This document shows, in pieces, positions 1 to 10,891 of a stretch of DNA of 64,000 nt. Position numbers and translations under genes: made by a program. This DNA is from Ecdyonurus torrentis (Eukaryota > Arthropoda > Insecta > Ephemeroptera > Heptageniidae). The stretch lies in the NCBI GenBank assembly GCA_949318235.1, contig CASGGR010000034.1, forward strand, positions 759,501 to 823,500. The letters run 5' to 3'. The first letter of the stretch is position 1. Each line of letters begins with the position of its first letter. The notes below the pieces were generated by a model. The model saw only the letters and a list, made by a program, of their open reading frames with translations. It did not search any database and had not been told where the DNA came from.

Positions 1-1115
1 GACTAACAGACTTGCAAAGAAAAGGTTATTACAACTTAATCGCTCCATTGCAAACTTTCGCCGTTATAGAGAATCTCAGTGCTTTCTCATCGTACATTTC
101 AGACTGTGAATACGATTTTTGATGATATTTCCGAAACTAATAAAGCTACAGGCTTGCGGTTTGAACTAAAATGTAGGACTAACAGACTTGCAAAGAAAAG
201 GTTATAACACCTTAATCGCTCAAATGCAAACTTTCGCCGTTATAGAGAATCTAAGTGCTTTCTCATCGTACTTTTCAGACTGTGATTACGATTTTTAATG
301 ATATTTCCGAAACTAATAAAGCTACAGGCTTGCGGTTTGAACTAAAATGTAGGACTAACAGACTTGCAAAGAAAAGGTTATTACACCTTAATCGCTCCAA
401 TGCAAACTTTCGCCGTTATAGAGAATCTCAGTAATTTCTCATTGTACTTTTCAGACTGTAATTACGATTTTTAATTATATTTCCGAAACTAATAAAGCCA
501 CATACTTTCGGTTTGAACTAAAATGTGGGACTAACAGACTTGCAAAGAAAAGGTTATTACACCTTAATCGCTCTAATGCAATCTTTGGCCGTTATAGAGA
601 ATCTCAGTGCTTTCTCATCGTACTTTTCAGACTGTGAATACGATTTTTGATGATATTTCCGAAACTAATAAAGCTACAGGCTTGCAGTTTGAACTAAAAT
701 GTAGGACTAACAGACTTGCAAAGAAAAGGTTATTATATCTTAATCGCTCCAATGCAAACTTTCACCGTTATAGAGAATCTAAGTGCTTTCTCATCGTACA
801 TTTCAGACTGTGAATACGATTTTTGATGATATTTCCGAAACTAATAAAGCTACAGGCTTGCGGTTTGAACTAAAATGTAGGACTAACAGACTTGCAAAGA
901 AAAGGTTATTACACCTTAATCGCTCAAATGCAAACTTTCGCCGTTATAGAGAATCTAAGTGCTTTCTCATCGTACTTTTCAGACTGTGATTACGATTTTT
1001 AATGATATTTCCGAAACTAATAAAGCTACAGGCTTGCGGTTTGAACTAAAATGTAGGACTAACAGACTGGCAAAGAAAGGGTTATTACATCTTAATCGCT
1101 CCAATGCAAACTTTG
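1..1115 (+). repeat. Satellite monomers related to the 9.2-10.9 kb block
   Basis: These six or so monomers lie before the first clear HOR. The monomer near 475-606 carries the unusual AATAAAGCCACATACT variant and GCAATCTTTGGCCG, also found near 9190-9310, 11840-11950 and 16930-17060. The monomers at 783-1115 match those at 10559-10891, including GACTGGCAAAGAAAGGG near 1064 and 10841. The left and right parts of the array therefore share a lineage across the transposon. There is no gene-like content. Confidence 0.8.
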
Positions 1116-3402
1116 GCCGTTATAGAGAATCTCAGTGCTTTCTCATTGTACTTTTCAGACTGTGAATACGATTTTTGATGTTATCTCCGAAATTAATGAA
1201 GCTACAGGCTTGCGGTTTGAACTTAAATTTAGGACTAACAGACTTGCAAAAAAAGGTTATTACAAATTAATCACTCCAATGCAAACTTTCGCCGTTATAG
1301 AGAATCTCAGTGCTTTCCTATCGCACATTTCAGACTGTGAATACGATTTTTGATGATATCTTCGAAACTCATAAAGCTACAGGCTTGCGGTTTGAACTTA
1401 TATGTAGGACTAACAGACTTGCAAAGAAAAGGTCATTACACCTTAATCGCTCCAATGCAAACTTTCGCCGTTATAGAGAATCTCAGTGCTTTCTCATCGT
1501 ACTATTCAGACCGTGAATACGATTTTTGATGATATCTCCGAAACTAATAAAGCTACAGGCTTGCGGTTTGAACTAAAATGTAGGACTAACAGACTTGCAA
1601 TGAAAATGTTATTACACCTAAATCGCTCCAATGCAAACTTTCGCCGTTATAGAGAATCTCAGTAATTTCTCATCGTACATTTCAGACTGTGAATACGATT
1701 TTTGATGATATCTGATTTTTGATGTAAAGCTACAGGCTTGCGGTTTGAACTTATAAGTAGGACTAACAGACTTGCAAAGAAAAAGTTATTACACCTTAAT
1801 CGCTCCAATAAAACTTTCGCCATTATAGAGAATCTCAGTGCTTTCTCATCGTACTTTTCAGACCGTGAATACGATTTTTGATGATATCTCCGAAACTAAT
1901 AAAGCTACAGGCTTGCGGTTTGAATTAAAATGTAGGACTAACAGACTTGCAAAAAAAAGGTTATTACACCTTAATCGCTCCAATGCAAACTTTCGCCGTT
2001 ATAGAGAATCTCAGTAATTTCTCATCGTACTTTTCAGACTGTGATTACGATTTTTAATAATATTTCCGAAACTAATAAAGCTACAGGCTTGCAGTTTGAA
2101 CTAAAATGTAGGACTAACAGACTTGCAAAGAAAAGGTTATTACATCTTAATCGCTCCAATGCAAACTTTCGCCGTTATAATGAATCTCAATAATTTCTCA
2201 TCGTACTTTTCAGACTGTGAATACGATTTTTGATGATATTTCCGAAACTAATAAAGTTACAGGCTTGCAGTTTGAACTTATATGTAGGACTAACAGACTT
2301 GCAAAGAAAAGGTTATTACACCTTAATCGCTCCAATGCAAACTTTTGCCGTTATAGAGAATCTCAGTGCTTTCTCATCGTACATTTCAGACTGTGAATAC
2401 GATTTTTCATGATATTTCCGAAACTAATAAAGCTACAGGCTTGCGGTTTGAACTTAAATTTAGGACTAACAGACTTGCAAAAAAAGGTTATTACAAATTA
2501 ATCACTCCAATGCAAACTTTCGCCGTTATAGAGAATCTCAGTGCTTTCTCATCGTACTTTTCAGACTGTGAATACGATTTTTGATGATATCTGATTTTTG
2601 ATGTAAAGCTACAGGCTTGCGGTTTGAACTTATAAGTAGGACTAACAGACTTGCAAAGAAAAAGTTATTACACTTTAATCGCTCCAATGCAAACTTTCGC
2701 CATTATAGAGAATCTCAGTGCTTTCTCATCGTACTTTTCAGACCGTGAATACGATTTTTAATGATATCTCCGAAACTAATAAAGCTACAGGCTTGCGGTT
2801 TGAATTAAAATGTAGGACTTACAGACTTGCAAAGAAAAGGTTATTACACCTTAATCGCTCCAATGCAAACTTTTGCCGTTATAGAGAATCTCAGTAATTT
2901 CTCATCGTACTTTTCAGACTGTGATTACGATTTTTAATAATATTTCCGAAACTAATAAAGCTACAGGCTTGCAGTTTGAACTAAAATGTAGGACTAAGAG
3001 ACTTGCAAAGAAAAGGTTATTACATCTTAATCGCTCCAATGCAAACTTTCGCCGTTATAATGAATCTCAATAATTTCTCATCGTACTTTTCAGACTGTGA
3101 TTACGATTTTTAATGATATTTCCGAAACTAATAAAGCTACAGGCTTGCGGTTTGAACTAAAATGTAGGACTAACAGACTTGCAAAGAAAAGGTTATTACA
3201 CCTTAATCGCTCTAATGCAATCTTTGGCCGTTATAGAGAATCTCAGTGCTTTCTCATCGTACTTTTCAGACTGTGAATACGATTTTTGATGATATTTACG
3301 AAACTAATAAAGCTACAGGCTTGCAGTTAGAACTTATATGTAGGACTAACAGACTTGCAAAGAAAAGGTTATTACACCTTAATCGCTCCAATGCAAACTT
3401 TT
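1116..3402 (+). repeat. 13-monomer HOR (2287 bp), copy 1
   Basis: Shifting the sequence by 2287 bases aligns this block with 3403-5689, and I saw no differences in the stretches compared. 2287 is 13 x 176 minus 1, the balance of small indels such as the lost base in the A-run near 1247. The left edge is set by base 1115 (G) against 3402 (T). Inside the block, two groups about 880 bp apart (around 1697 and 2576) share the slippage variant described separately, so a five-monomer duplication is nested in the larger unit. Confidence 0.92.
1697..1724 (+). repeat. Slippage variant: duplicated GATTTTTGATG inside a monomer
   Basis: Where the consensus has CCGAAACTAA after GATTTTTGATGATATCT, this monomer repeats GATTTTTGATG and resumes at TAAAGCTACA. 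An 11-bp local duplication thus replaced 10 bp. The same event is at 2576-2603, 3984-4011, 4863-4890 and 24858-24885. The first four are explained by the 2287-bp HOR and its nested duplication. The fifth marks a displaced relative of that block. It is a useful lineage tag with no evident function. Confidence 0.9.
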
Positions 3403-5689
3403 GCCGTTATAGAGAATCTCAGTGCTTTCTCATTGTACTTTTCAGACTGTGAATACGATTTTTGATGTTATCTCCGAAATTAATGAAGCTACAGGCTTGC
3501 GGTTTGAACTTAAATTTAGGACTAACAGACTTGCAAAAAAAGGTTATTACAAATTAATCACTCCAATGCAAACTTTCGCCGTTATAGAGAATCTCAGTGC
3601 TTTCCTATCGCACATTTCAGACTGTGAATACGATTTTTGATGATATCTTCGAAACTCATAAAGCTACAGGCTTGCGGTTTGAACTTATATGTAGGACTAA
3701 CAGACTTGCAAAGAAAAGGTCATTACACCTTAATCGCTCCAATGCAAACTTTCGCCGTTATAGAGAATCTCAGTGCTTTCTCATCGTACTATTCAGACCG
3801 TGAATACGATTTTTGATGATATCTCCGAAACTAATAAAGCTACAGGCTTGCGGTTTGAACTAAAATGTAGGACTAACAGACTTGCAATGAAAATGTTATT
3901 ACACCTAAATCGCTCCAATGCAAACTTTCGCCGTTATAGAGAATCTCAGTAATTTCTCATCGTACATTTCAGACTGTGAATACGATTTTTGATGATATCT
4001 GATTTTTGATGTAAAGCTACAGGCTTGCGGTTTGAACTTATAAGTAGGACTAACAGACTTGCAAAGAAAAAGTTATTACACCTTAATCGCTCCAATAAAA
4101 CTTTCGCCATTATAGAGAATCTCAGTGCTTTCTCATCGTACTTTTCAGACCGTGAATACGATTTTTGATGATATCTCCGAAACTAATAAAGCTACAGGCT
4201 TGCGGTTTGAATTAAAATGTAGGACTAACAGACTTGCAAAAAAAAGGTTATTACACCTTAATCGCTCCAATGCAAACTTTCGCCGTTATAGAGAATCTCA
4301 GTAATTTCTCATCGTACTTTTCAGACTGTGATTACGATTTTTAATAATATTTCCGAAACTAATAAAGCTACAGGCTTGCAGTTTGAACTAAAATGTAGGA
4401 CTAACAGACTTGCAAAGAAAAGGTTATTACATCTTAATCGCTCCAATGCAAACTTTCGCCGTTATAATGAATCTCAATAATTTCTCATCGTACTTTTCAG
4501 ACTGTGAATACGATTTTTGATGATATTTCCGAAACTAATAAAGTTACAGGCTTGCAGTTTGAACTTATATGTAGGACTAACAGACTTGCAAAGAAAAGGT
4601 TATTACACCTTAATCGCTCCAATGCAAACTTTTGCCGTTATAGAGAATCTCAGTGCTTTCTCATCGTACATTTCAGACTGTGAATACGATTTTTCATGAT
4701 ATTTCCGAAACTAATAAAGCTACAGGCTTGCGGTTTGAACTTAAATTTAGGACTAACAGACTTGCAAAAAAAGGTTATTACAAATTAATCACTCCAATGC
4801 AAACTTTCGCCGTTATAGAGAATCTCAGTGCTTTCTCATCGTACTTTTCAGACTGTGAATACGATTTTTGATGATATCTGATTTTTGATGTAAAGCTACA
4901 GGCTTGCGGTTTGAACTTATAAGTAGGACTAACAGACTTGCAAAGAAAAAGTTATTACACTTTAATCGCTCCAATGCAAACTTTCGCCATTATAGAGAAT
5001 CTCAGTGCTTTCTCATCGTACTTTTCAGACCGTGAATACGATTTTTAATGATATCTCCGAAACTAATAAAGCTACAGGCTTGCGGTTTGAATTAAAATGT
5101 AGGACTTACAGACTTGCAAAGAAAAGGTTATTACACCTTAATCGCTCCAATGCAAACTTTTGCCGTTATAGAGAATCTCAGTAATTTCTCATCGTACTTT
5201 TCAGACTGTGATTACGATTTTTAATAATATTTCCGAAACTAATAAAGCTACAGGCTTGCAGTTTGAACTAAAATGTAGGACTAAGAGACTTGCAAAGAAA
5301 AGGTTATTACATCTTAATCGCTCCAATGCAAACTTTCGCCGTTATAATGAATCTCAATAATTTCTCATCGTACTTTTCAGACTGTGATTACGATTTTTAA
5401 TGATATTTCCGAAACTAATAAAGCTACAGGCTTGCGGTTTGAACTAAAATGTAGGACTAACAGACTTGCAAAGAAAAGGTTATTACACCTTAATCGCTCT
5501 AATGCAATCTTTGGCCGTTATAGAGAATCTCAGTGCTTTCTCATCGTACTTTTCAGACTGTGAATACGATTTTTGATGATATTTACGAAACTAATAAAGC
5601 TACAGGCTTGCAGTTAGAACTTATATGTAGGACTAACAGACTTGCAAAGAAAAGGTTATTACACCTTAATCGCTCCAATGCAAACTTTT
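3403..5689 (+). repeat. 13-monomer HOR (2287 bp), copy 2
   Basis: This is the direct tandem copy of 1116-3402. Shared rare markers include CCAATAAAACTTTCGCC (about 1806 and 4093), GGACTTACAG (about 2816 and 5103) and GGACTAAGAGAC (about 2992 and 5279). Similarity to copy 1 continues past the formal end until the C/T difference in CAT(C/T)GTA at 5721 versus 3434, just before the transposon. The near-identity implies a recent duplication, for example by unequal crossing-over. Confidence 0.92.
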
Positions 5690-5722
5690 GCCGTTATAGA
5701 GAATCTCAGTGCTTTCTCATCG

Positions 5723-5724
5723 TA
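5723..5724. repeat. Target site duplication TA, left
   Basis: The satellite reads ...TTTCTCATCG-TA and is then interrupted by the inverted repeat starting CAGCTCTGG. The matching TA is at 7053-7054. TA duplication is the hallmark of Tc1/mariner superfamily insertion. Confidence 0.92.
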
Positions 5725-5752
5725 CAGCTCTGGCCAAAAGTTTGAGAACGAT
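5725..5752 (+). repeat. Transposon left terminal inverted repeat
   Basis: It begins CAGCTCTGGCCAAAAGTTTG and continues through GAGAACGAT. It is the perfect reverse complement of 7025-7052. After one mismatch, five further bases (TGAAA) also pair with the other end, so the ancestral repeat may have been about 34 bp. Confidence 0.95.
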
Positions 5753-6009
5753 ATGAAAGTGATCGGGCAAAACAGATGAGTCATCAATGCAGGTTCCTTT
5801 TTTCCTGACTATATCGATAGTATGTGAATCTTTCCACTCACCTCCTTCTTTATGTTTGGCTATCTGTTGTGTCCAGCTTTGTTATCATGTTTTTCGATCA
5901 AACAATCACACAGAATGTGTTGATTTTTTATTTTTACCTATGAAACTCACAAAATATTGTCTTCTTGAGTTTTATTTTTATATAATATTCCTTACATGAA
6001 GCAAGAAAA

Positions 6010-6290
6010 AAAATTATAAATTATTAAAAATATTCAATAATTATATGAATATAGTTTTACGATGTTTATGCTACTTTTTATTTAATGGATATAATAAAAA
6101 AAATTATTATTTTATCTTTTTTTAATTAATTAATTTATTAATTGTAATATTTAATTTTCAAGCAATTTGATTTGATATCTAATTTTATCTTCTGTTCTTC
6201 TTTTCTCCCGCATAAACAATCATCCCTTTATTGCATCATTTGAATTATAGAATAAAAGTTGTTTCATTTAAATAATTAAGCTAACTAATT
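6010..6290 (+). repeat. Internal direct repeat of transposon, unit 1
   Basis: A/T-rich unit that recurs in diverged form directly downstream. Ordered shared landmarks are TATTCAATAATTATATGA (6031), AATTTGATTT, CTAATTTTATCTTCTG, CCCGCATAAACAATCATCCC (6207) and GTTTCATTTAAATAATTA (6261). The matching landmarks in unit 2 lie 280 to 292 bases later, so small indels have built up. No coding potential is evident. Confidence 0.85.
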
Positions 6291-6295
6291 TTTTT

Positions 6296-6580
6296 ATAAA
6301 GTATTACAAATATTCAACAATTATATGATTACAGCTTATGATATTTATGCCACTTTATATTTAAGGGATAGGCCTATATTTAAAAATCAATAATTTTATT
6401 TCACTATTTTTTTAAATAACATATTTATTAATCAATATATTTATTTTCAAACAATTTGATTTTATATTTAATTTTATCATCTGTTGTTGTTTTATTCCCC
6501 CGCATAAAAAATCATCCCTTTCCGTCTTTTTAATTAAAGAATAAAAATTGTTTCATATATATAATTAGTTAATGAATTAT
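6296..6580 (+). repeat. Internal direct repeat of transposon, unit 2
   Basis: Diverged copy of 6010-6290. Shared landmarks are TATTCAACAATTATATGA (6311), AATTTGATTTTATATTTAA, CCGCATAAAAAATCATCCC (6500) and GTTTCATATATATAATTA (6550). It differs by substitutions and short indels throughout, so this duplication is much older than the satellite HORs around it and probably belongs to the transposon family rather than to this insertion. Confidence 0.85.
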
Positions 6581-6729
6581 AGCAAACTATTTATTGAAAC
6601 AAATTATATATGAAAGCGATTATTTGTAGAAATTAATTAATTGATTTAAAAAAAAAATTTAAATAATGCAAAATAATAATAATAAAATAAAAATATAGGC
6701 CTATCTATATAATATCATAGTAGTTTTAC

Positions 6730-6760
6730 CAAGGTTGATATTATATTATAATATACCTTG
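6730..6760. repeat. Imperfect A/T-rich hairpin in transposon
   Basis: CAAGGT at 6730 pairs with ACCTTG ending at 6760, and the intervening ATATTATA/TATAATAT stretches are also largely complementary, giving a near-continuous stem with a few mismatches. It lies between the internal direct repeats and the right end. No role can be assigned: A/T-rich DNA forms such palindromes easily. Confidence 0.6.
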
Positions 6761-7024
6761 CATTTTAACAAAAAACCACAAGAGATAGAACATTTTACAA
6801 TATCAAATAGCACTAGGTATGCATAACAAAACTAAAATATTTTGTAGTCAACAGAAATATTGAAAAGCTAGAAAGGTAAAGGCAGCAAGCAAGCAAGAGA
6901 AGCAAGAGAGACGCACGTCTGCTTGCTAGCTATCGTGATAAATAATCGCAATCGCTATAGTGATATAGTCAGGAAAAAGGAAATTTGCTTGTTTACATGA
7001 TTTGTGTTGCGGGTTGCATTTCAA

Positions 7025-7052
7025 ATCGTTCTCAAACTTTTGGCCAGAGCTG
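7025..7052 (-). repeat. Transposon right terminal inverted repeat
   Basis: Reads ATCGTTCTCAAACTTTTGGC then CAGAGCTG on the plus strand, the exact reverse complement of 5725-5752. It is followed by the second TA. Confidence 0.95.
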
Positions 7053-7054
7053 TA
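7053..7054. repeat. Target site duplication TA, right
   Basis: TA directly after the right inverted repeat. The satellite resumes as CATTTCAGACTGTGAATACG exactly in monomer phase, showing that the insertion caused no satellite deletion. Confidence 0.92.
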
Positions 7055-8045
7055 CATTTCAGACTGTGAATACGATTTTTCATGATATTTCCGAAACTAA
7101 TAAAGCTACAGGCTTGCGGTTGGAACTAAAATGTAGGACTAACAGACTTGCAAAGAAAAGGTTATTACATCTTAATCGCTCCAATGCAAACTTTCGCCGT
7201 TATAGAGAATCTCAGTGCTTTCTCTTTGTACTTTTCAGACTGTGAATACGATTTTTGATGTTATCTCCGAAACTAATAAAGCTACAGGCTTGCGGTTTGA
7301 ACTAAAATGTAGGGCTAACAGACTTGCAAACAAAAGGTTATTACATCTTAATCGCTCCAATGCAAACTTTCGCCGTTATAGAGAATCTCAGTGCTTTCTC
7401 ATCGTACTTTTCAGACTGTGAATACGATTTTTGATAATATCTCCGAAACTAATAAAGCTACAGGCTTGCAGTTTGAACTTATATGTAGGACTAACAGACT
7501 TGCAAAGAAAAGGTTATTACAACTTAATCGCTCCATTGCAAACTTTCGCCGTTATAGAGAATCTCCGTGCTTTCTCATCGTACATTTCAGACTGTGAATA
7601 CGATTTTTGATGATATTTCCGATACTAATAAAGCTACAGGCTTGCGGTTTGAACTAAAATGTAGGACTAACAGACTTGCAAAGAAAAGGTTATTACACCT
7701 TAATCGCTCAAATGCAAACTTTCGCCGTTATAGAGAATCTCAGTGCTTTCTCATCGTACATTTCAGACTGTGAATACGATTTTTCATGATATTTCCGAAA
7801 CTAATAAAGCTACAGGCTTGCGGTTGGAACTAAAATGTAGGACTAACAGACTTGCAAAGAAAAGGTAATTACATCTTAATCGCTCCAATGCAAACTTTCG
7901 CCGTTATAGAGAATCTCACTGCTTTCTCATCGTACTTTTCAGACTGTGAATACGATTTTTGATGTTATCTCCGAAACTAATGAAGCTACAGGCTTGCGGT
8001 TTGAACTTAATTTTAGGACTAACAGACTTGCAAAGAAAAGGTTAT
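7055..8045 (+). repeat. Four-monomer (704-bp) duplication after the transposon
   Basis: 7055-7340 and 7759-8045 share a rare combination: GATTTTTCATGATATTTCC, GCGGTTGGAAC (about 7118 and 7822), ATTACATCTTAATC and GATGTTATCTCC. The offset is 704, exactly 4 x 176. Small later differences (GGTAATTACATC near 7865, AATGAAGC near 7979) show the copies have begun to diverge. Confidence 0.75.
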
Positions 8046-8199
8046 TACAACTTAATCGCTCCAATGCACACTTTCGCCGTTATAGAGAATCTCAGTGCTT
8101 TCTTATCGTACATTTTAGACCGTGAATACGATTTTTGATGATATCTCCGAAAATATTAAAGCTACAGGCTTGCGGTTTGAACTGAAATATAGGACTAAC

Positions 8200-8850
8200 A
8201 GACTTGCAAAGAAAAGGTTATTACATCTTAATCGCTCCAATGCAAACTTTCGCCGTTATAGAGAATCTCAATAATTTCTCATCGTACTTTTCAGACCGTG
8301 AATACGATTTTTGATGATATCTCCGAAACTAATAAAGCTACAGGCTTGCGGTTTGAACTAAAATGTAGGACTAACAGACTTGCAAAGAAAAGGTTATTAC
8401 ACCTTAATCGCTCCAATGCAAACTTTCGCCGTTATAGAGAATCTCAGTAATTTTTCATCGTAAATTTCAGACTGTGAATACGATTTTTGATGATATCTCC
8501 GAAACTAATAAAGCTACAGGCTTGCGGTTTGAACTAAAATGTAGGACTAACAGACTTGCAAAGAAAAGGTTATTACATCTTAATCGCTCCAATGCAAACT
8601 TTCGCCGTTATAGAGAATCTCAATAATTTCTCATCGTACTTTTCAGACCGTGAATACGATTTTTGATGATATCTCCGAAACTAATAAAGCTACAGGCTTG
8701 CGGTTTGAACTAAAATGTAGGACTAACAGACTTGCAAAGAAAAGGTTATTACACCTTAATCGCTCCAATGCAAACTTTCGCCGTTATAGAGAATCTCAGT
8801 AATTTTTCATCGTAAATTTCAGACTGTGAATACGATTTTTGATGATATCT
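8200..8850 (+). repeat. Dimeric (352-bp) local repeat
   Basis: Two monomer types alternate. One has TCAATAATTTCTC and CAGACCGTGAATACG (about 8270 and 8622), the other AGTAATTTTTCATCGTAAAT (about 8446 and 8798). The offset of 352 is two monomers. The same pair recurs inside the 29-monomer HOR near 11260-11480 and 12490-12710 and in its second copy. Confidence 0.75.
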
Positions 8851-10891
8851 CCGAAAATAATAAAGCTACAGGCTTGCGATTTGAACTTATATGTAGGACT
8901 AACAGACTTGCAAAGAAAAGGTTATTACACCTTAATCGCTCCAATGCAAACTTTCGCCGTTATAGAGAATCTCAGTGCTTTCTCATCGTACTTTTCAGAC
9001 CGTGAATACGATTTTTGATGATATCTCCGAAACTAATAAAGCTACAGGCTTGCGGTTTGAACTAAAATGTAGGACTAACAGACTTGCAAAGAAAAGGTTA
9101 TTACACCTTAATCGCTCCAATACAAACTTTCGCCGTTATAGAGAATCTCAGTAATTTCTCATCGTACTTTTCAGACTGTGATTACGATTTTTAATTATAT
9201 TTCCGAAACTAATAAAGCCACATACTTGCGGTTTGAACTAAAATGTGGGACTAACAGACTTGCAAAGAAAAGGTTATTACACCTTAATCGCTCTAATGCA
9301 ATCTTTGGCCGTTATAGAGAATCTCAGTGCTTTCTCATCGTACTTTTCAGACTGTGAATACGATTTTTGATGATATTTCCGAAACTAATAAAGCTACAGG
9401 CTTGCAGTTTGAACTTATATGTAGGACTAACAGACTTGCAAAGAAAAGGTTATTACACCTTAATCGCTCCAATGCAAACTTTCGCCGTTATAGAGAATCT
9501 CAGTGCTTTCTCATCGTACTTTTCATACTGTGAATACGATTTTTCATGATATTTCCGAAACTAATAAAGCTACAGGCTTGCGGTTTGAACAAAAATGTAG
9601 GACTAACAGACTTGCAAAGAAAAGGTTATTACATCTTAATCGCTCCAATGCAAACTTTCGCCGTTATAGAGAATCTCAGTGCTTTCTCATCGTACTTTTC
9701 AGACTGTGAATACGATTTTTTAAGATATCTCCGAAACTAATAAAGCTACAGGCTTGCAGTTTAAACTAATATGTAGGACTAACAGACTTGCAAAGAAAAG
9801 GTTATTACAACTTAATCGCTCCATTGCAAACTTTCGCCGTTATAGAGAATCTCAGTGCTTTCTCATCGTACTTTTCAGACCGTGAATACGATTTTTGATG
9901 ATATCTCCGAAACTAATAAAGCTACAGGCTTGCGGTTTGAACTAAAATGTAGGACTAACAGACTTGCAAAGAAAAGGTTATTACACCTTAATCGCTCCAA
10001 TGCAATCTTTCGCCGTTATAGAGAATCTCAGTAATTTCTCATCGTACTTTTCAGACTGTGATTACGATTTTTATTTATATTTCCGAAACTAATAAAGCTA
10101 CAGGCTTGCAGTTTGAACTTATATGTAGGACTAACAGACTTGCAAAGAAAAGGTTATCACACCTTAATCGCTTTAATGCAAACTTTCGCCGTTATAGAGA
10201 ATATCAGTGCTTTCTCATCGTACTTTTCATACTGTGAATACGATTTTTCATGATATTTCCGAAACTAATAAAGCTACAGGCTTGCGGTTTGAACTAAAAT
10301 GTAGGACTAACAGACTTGCAAAGAAAAGGTTATTATATCTTAATCGCTCCAATGCAAACTTTCACCGTTATAGAGAATCTAAGTGCTTTCTCATCGTACT
10401 TTTCAGACTGTGATTACGATTTTTAATGATATTTCCGAAACTAATAAAGCTACAGGCTTGCGGTTTGAACTGAAATGTAGGACTAACAGACTTGCAAAGA
10501 AAAGGTTATTACATCTTAATCGCTCCAATGCAAACTTTCGCCGTTATAGAGAATCTCAGTGCTTTCTCATCGTACTTTTCAGACTGTGAATACGATTTTT
10601 GATGATATCTCCGAAACTAATAAAGCTACAGGCTTGCAGTTTGAACTAAAATGTAGGACTAACAGACTTGCAAAGAAAAGGTTATTACACCTTAATCGCT
10701 CAAATGCAAACTTTCGCCGTTATAGAGAATCTAAGTGCTTTCTCATCGTACTTTTCAGACTGTGATTACGATTTTTAATGATATTTCCGAAACTAATAAA
10801 GCTACAGGCTTGCGGTTTGAACTAAAATGTAGGACTAACAGACTGGCAAAGAAAGGGTTATTACATCTTAATCGCTCCAATGCAAACTTTG
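8480..10891 (+). repeat. Partial copy of the 22-monomer part of the 29-monomer HOR
   Basis: This block aligns with 12355-14766 at an offset of 3875, then 3874 after a 1-bp loss in GCAATCTTGGCCG near 13172. Shared rare monomers include GCGATTTGAAC (8877, 12752), AAAGCCACATACTTGCGG (about 9215), TTTTCATACTGTGAATA (about 9520, 10225) and TTATTATATCTTAATC (about 10330). Differences such as AACAAAAATG near 9589 and TTTTTTAAGATATC near 9714 make it older than the two full HOR copies. Confidence 0.8.

Larger units (their letters stand above)
1..5724 (+). repeat. 176-bp satellite array, left segment
   Basis: About 32 head-to-tail monomers with a basic period of 176 bp (landmark phase starts at 607, 783, 959, 1135, then 1310 after a 1-bp loss). 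Landmarks in order are TGCTTTCTCATCGTAC, GAATACGATTTTTGATGA, AAAGCTACAGGCTTGCGG, GGACTAACAGACTTGCAAAG, TTACACCTTAATCGCTCC and CTTTCGCCGTTATAGAG. Typical subfamily markers here are TGCAGT for TGCGGT, and AGTAATTTCTC for AGTGCTTTCTC. The sequence enters from outside the window and is interrupted at the TA at 5723-5724 by a transposon. The seemingly conserved 68-codon open stretches are by-products of the period and are not annotated as genes. I do not recognise the satellite family. Confidence 0.97.
5725..7052. mobile_element. Non-autonomous Tc1/mariner-like transposon (1328 bp)
   Basis: This is the only non-satellite stretch in the window. It has 28-bp perfect terminal inverted repeats beginning CAG, a TA duplication on both sides, and a precise insertion into a satellite monomer. 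Removing it and one TA restores TCATCGTACATTTCAGACTG, a form seen in intact monomers (for example near 7751-7770). The ends resemble Tc1-type termini (CAG...TGGCCAAAA). The interior is very A/T-rich, contains a roughly 285-bp internal duplication, and has no recognisable transposase: the longest stretch I examined (5787-5999, 70 codons) lacks any familiar motif or DDE/D catalytic pattern. It would need transposase from elsewhere. It could equally be a deletion derivative of a longer element or a large MITE-like family. Confidence 0.93.

Noticed and set aside
607..782. A CENP-B box within the monomer.
   Set aside because: Neither strand has the TTCG....A..CGGG core: the TTCG at CTTTCGCCG and on the minus strand at TTTCGGAG lack the required later bases.
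1..5724. A CRISPR array, because of the regular repeats.
   Set aside because: The whole 176-bp unit repeats. There are no short palindromic repeats separated by unique spacers and no cas genes.
5787..5999. A 70-codon open stretch inside the transposon as a transposase remnant.
   Set aside because: It is hydrophobic and A/T-driven, with no helix-turn-helix or DDE/D pattern that I recognise. It is too short to be a transposase.
6360..6710. Two TAGGCCTA palindromes in the transposon (about 6370 and 6697) as a regulatory site or species signature.
   Set aside because: A short palindrome occurring twice in A/T-rich DNA gives no functional evidence, and I cannot tie it reliably to a taxon.
6881..6940. 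GCAAGCAAGCAAG and CTTGCTAGC near the right side of the transposon as a microsatellite or hairpin.
   Set aside because: Only a few imperfect repeats and a short possible stem; not distinct enough to annotate.
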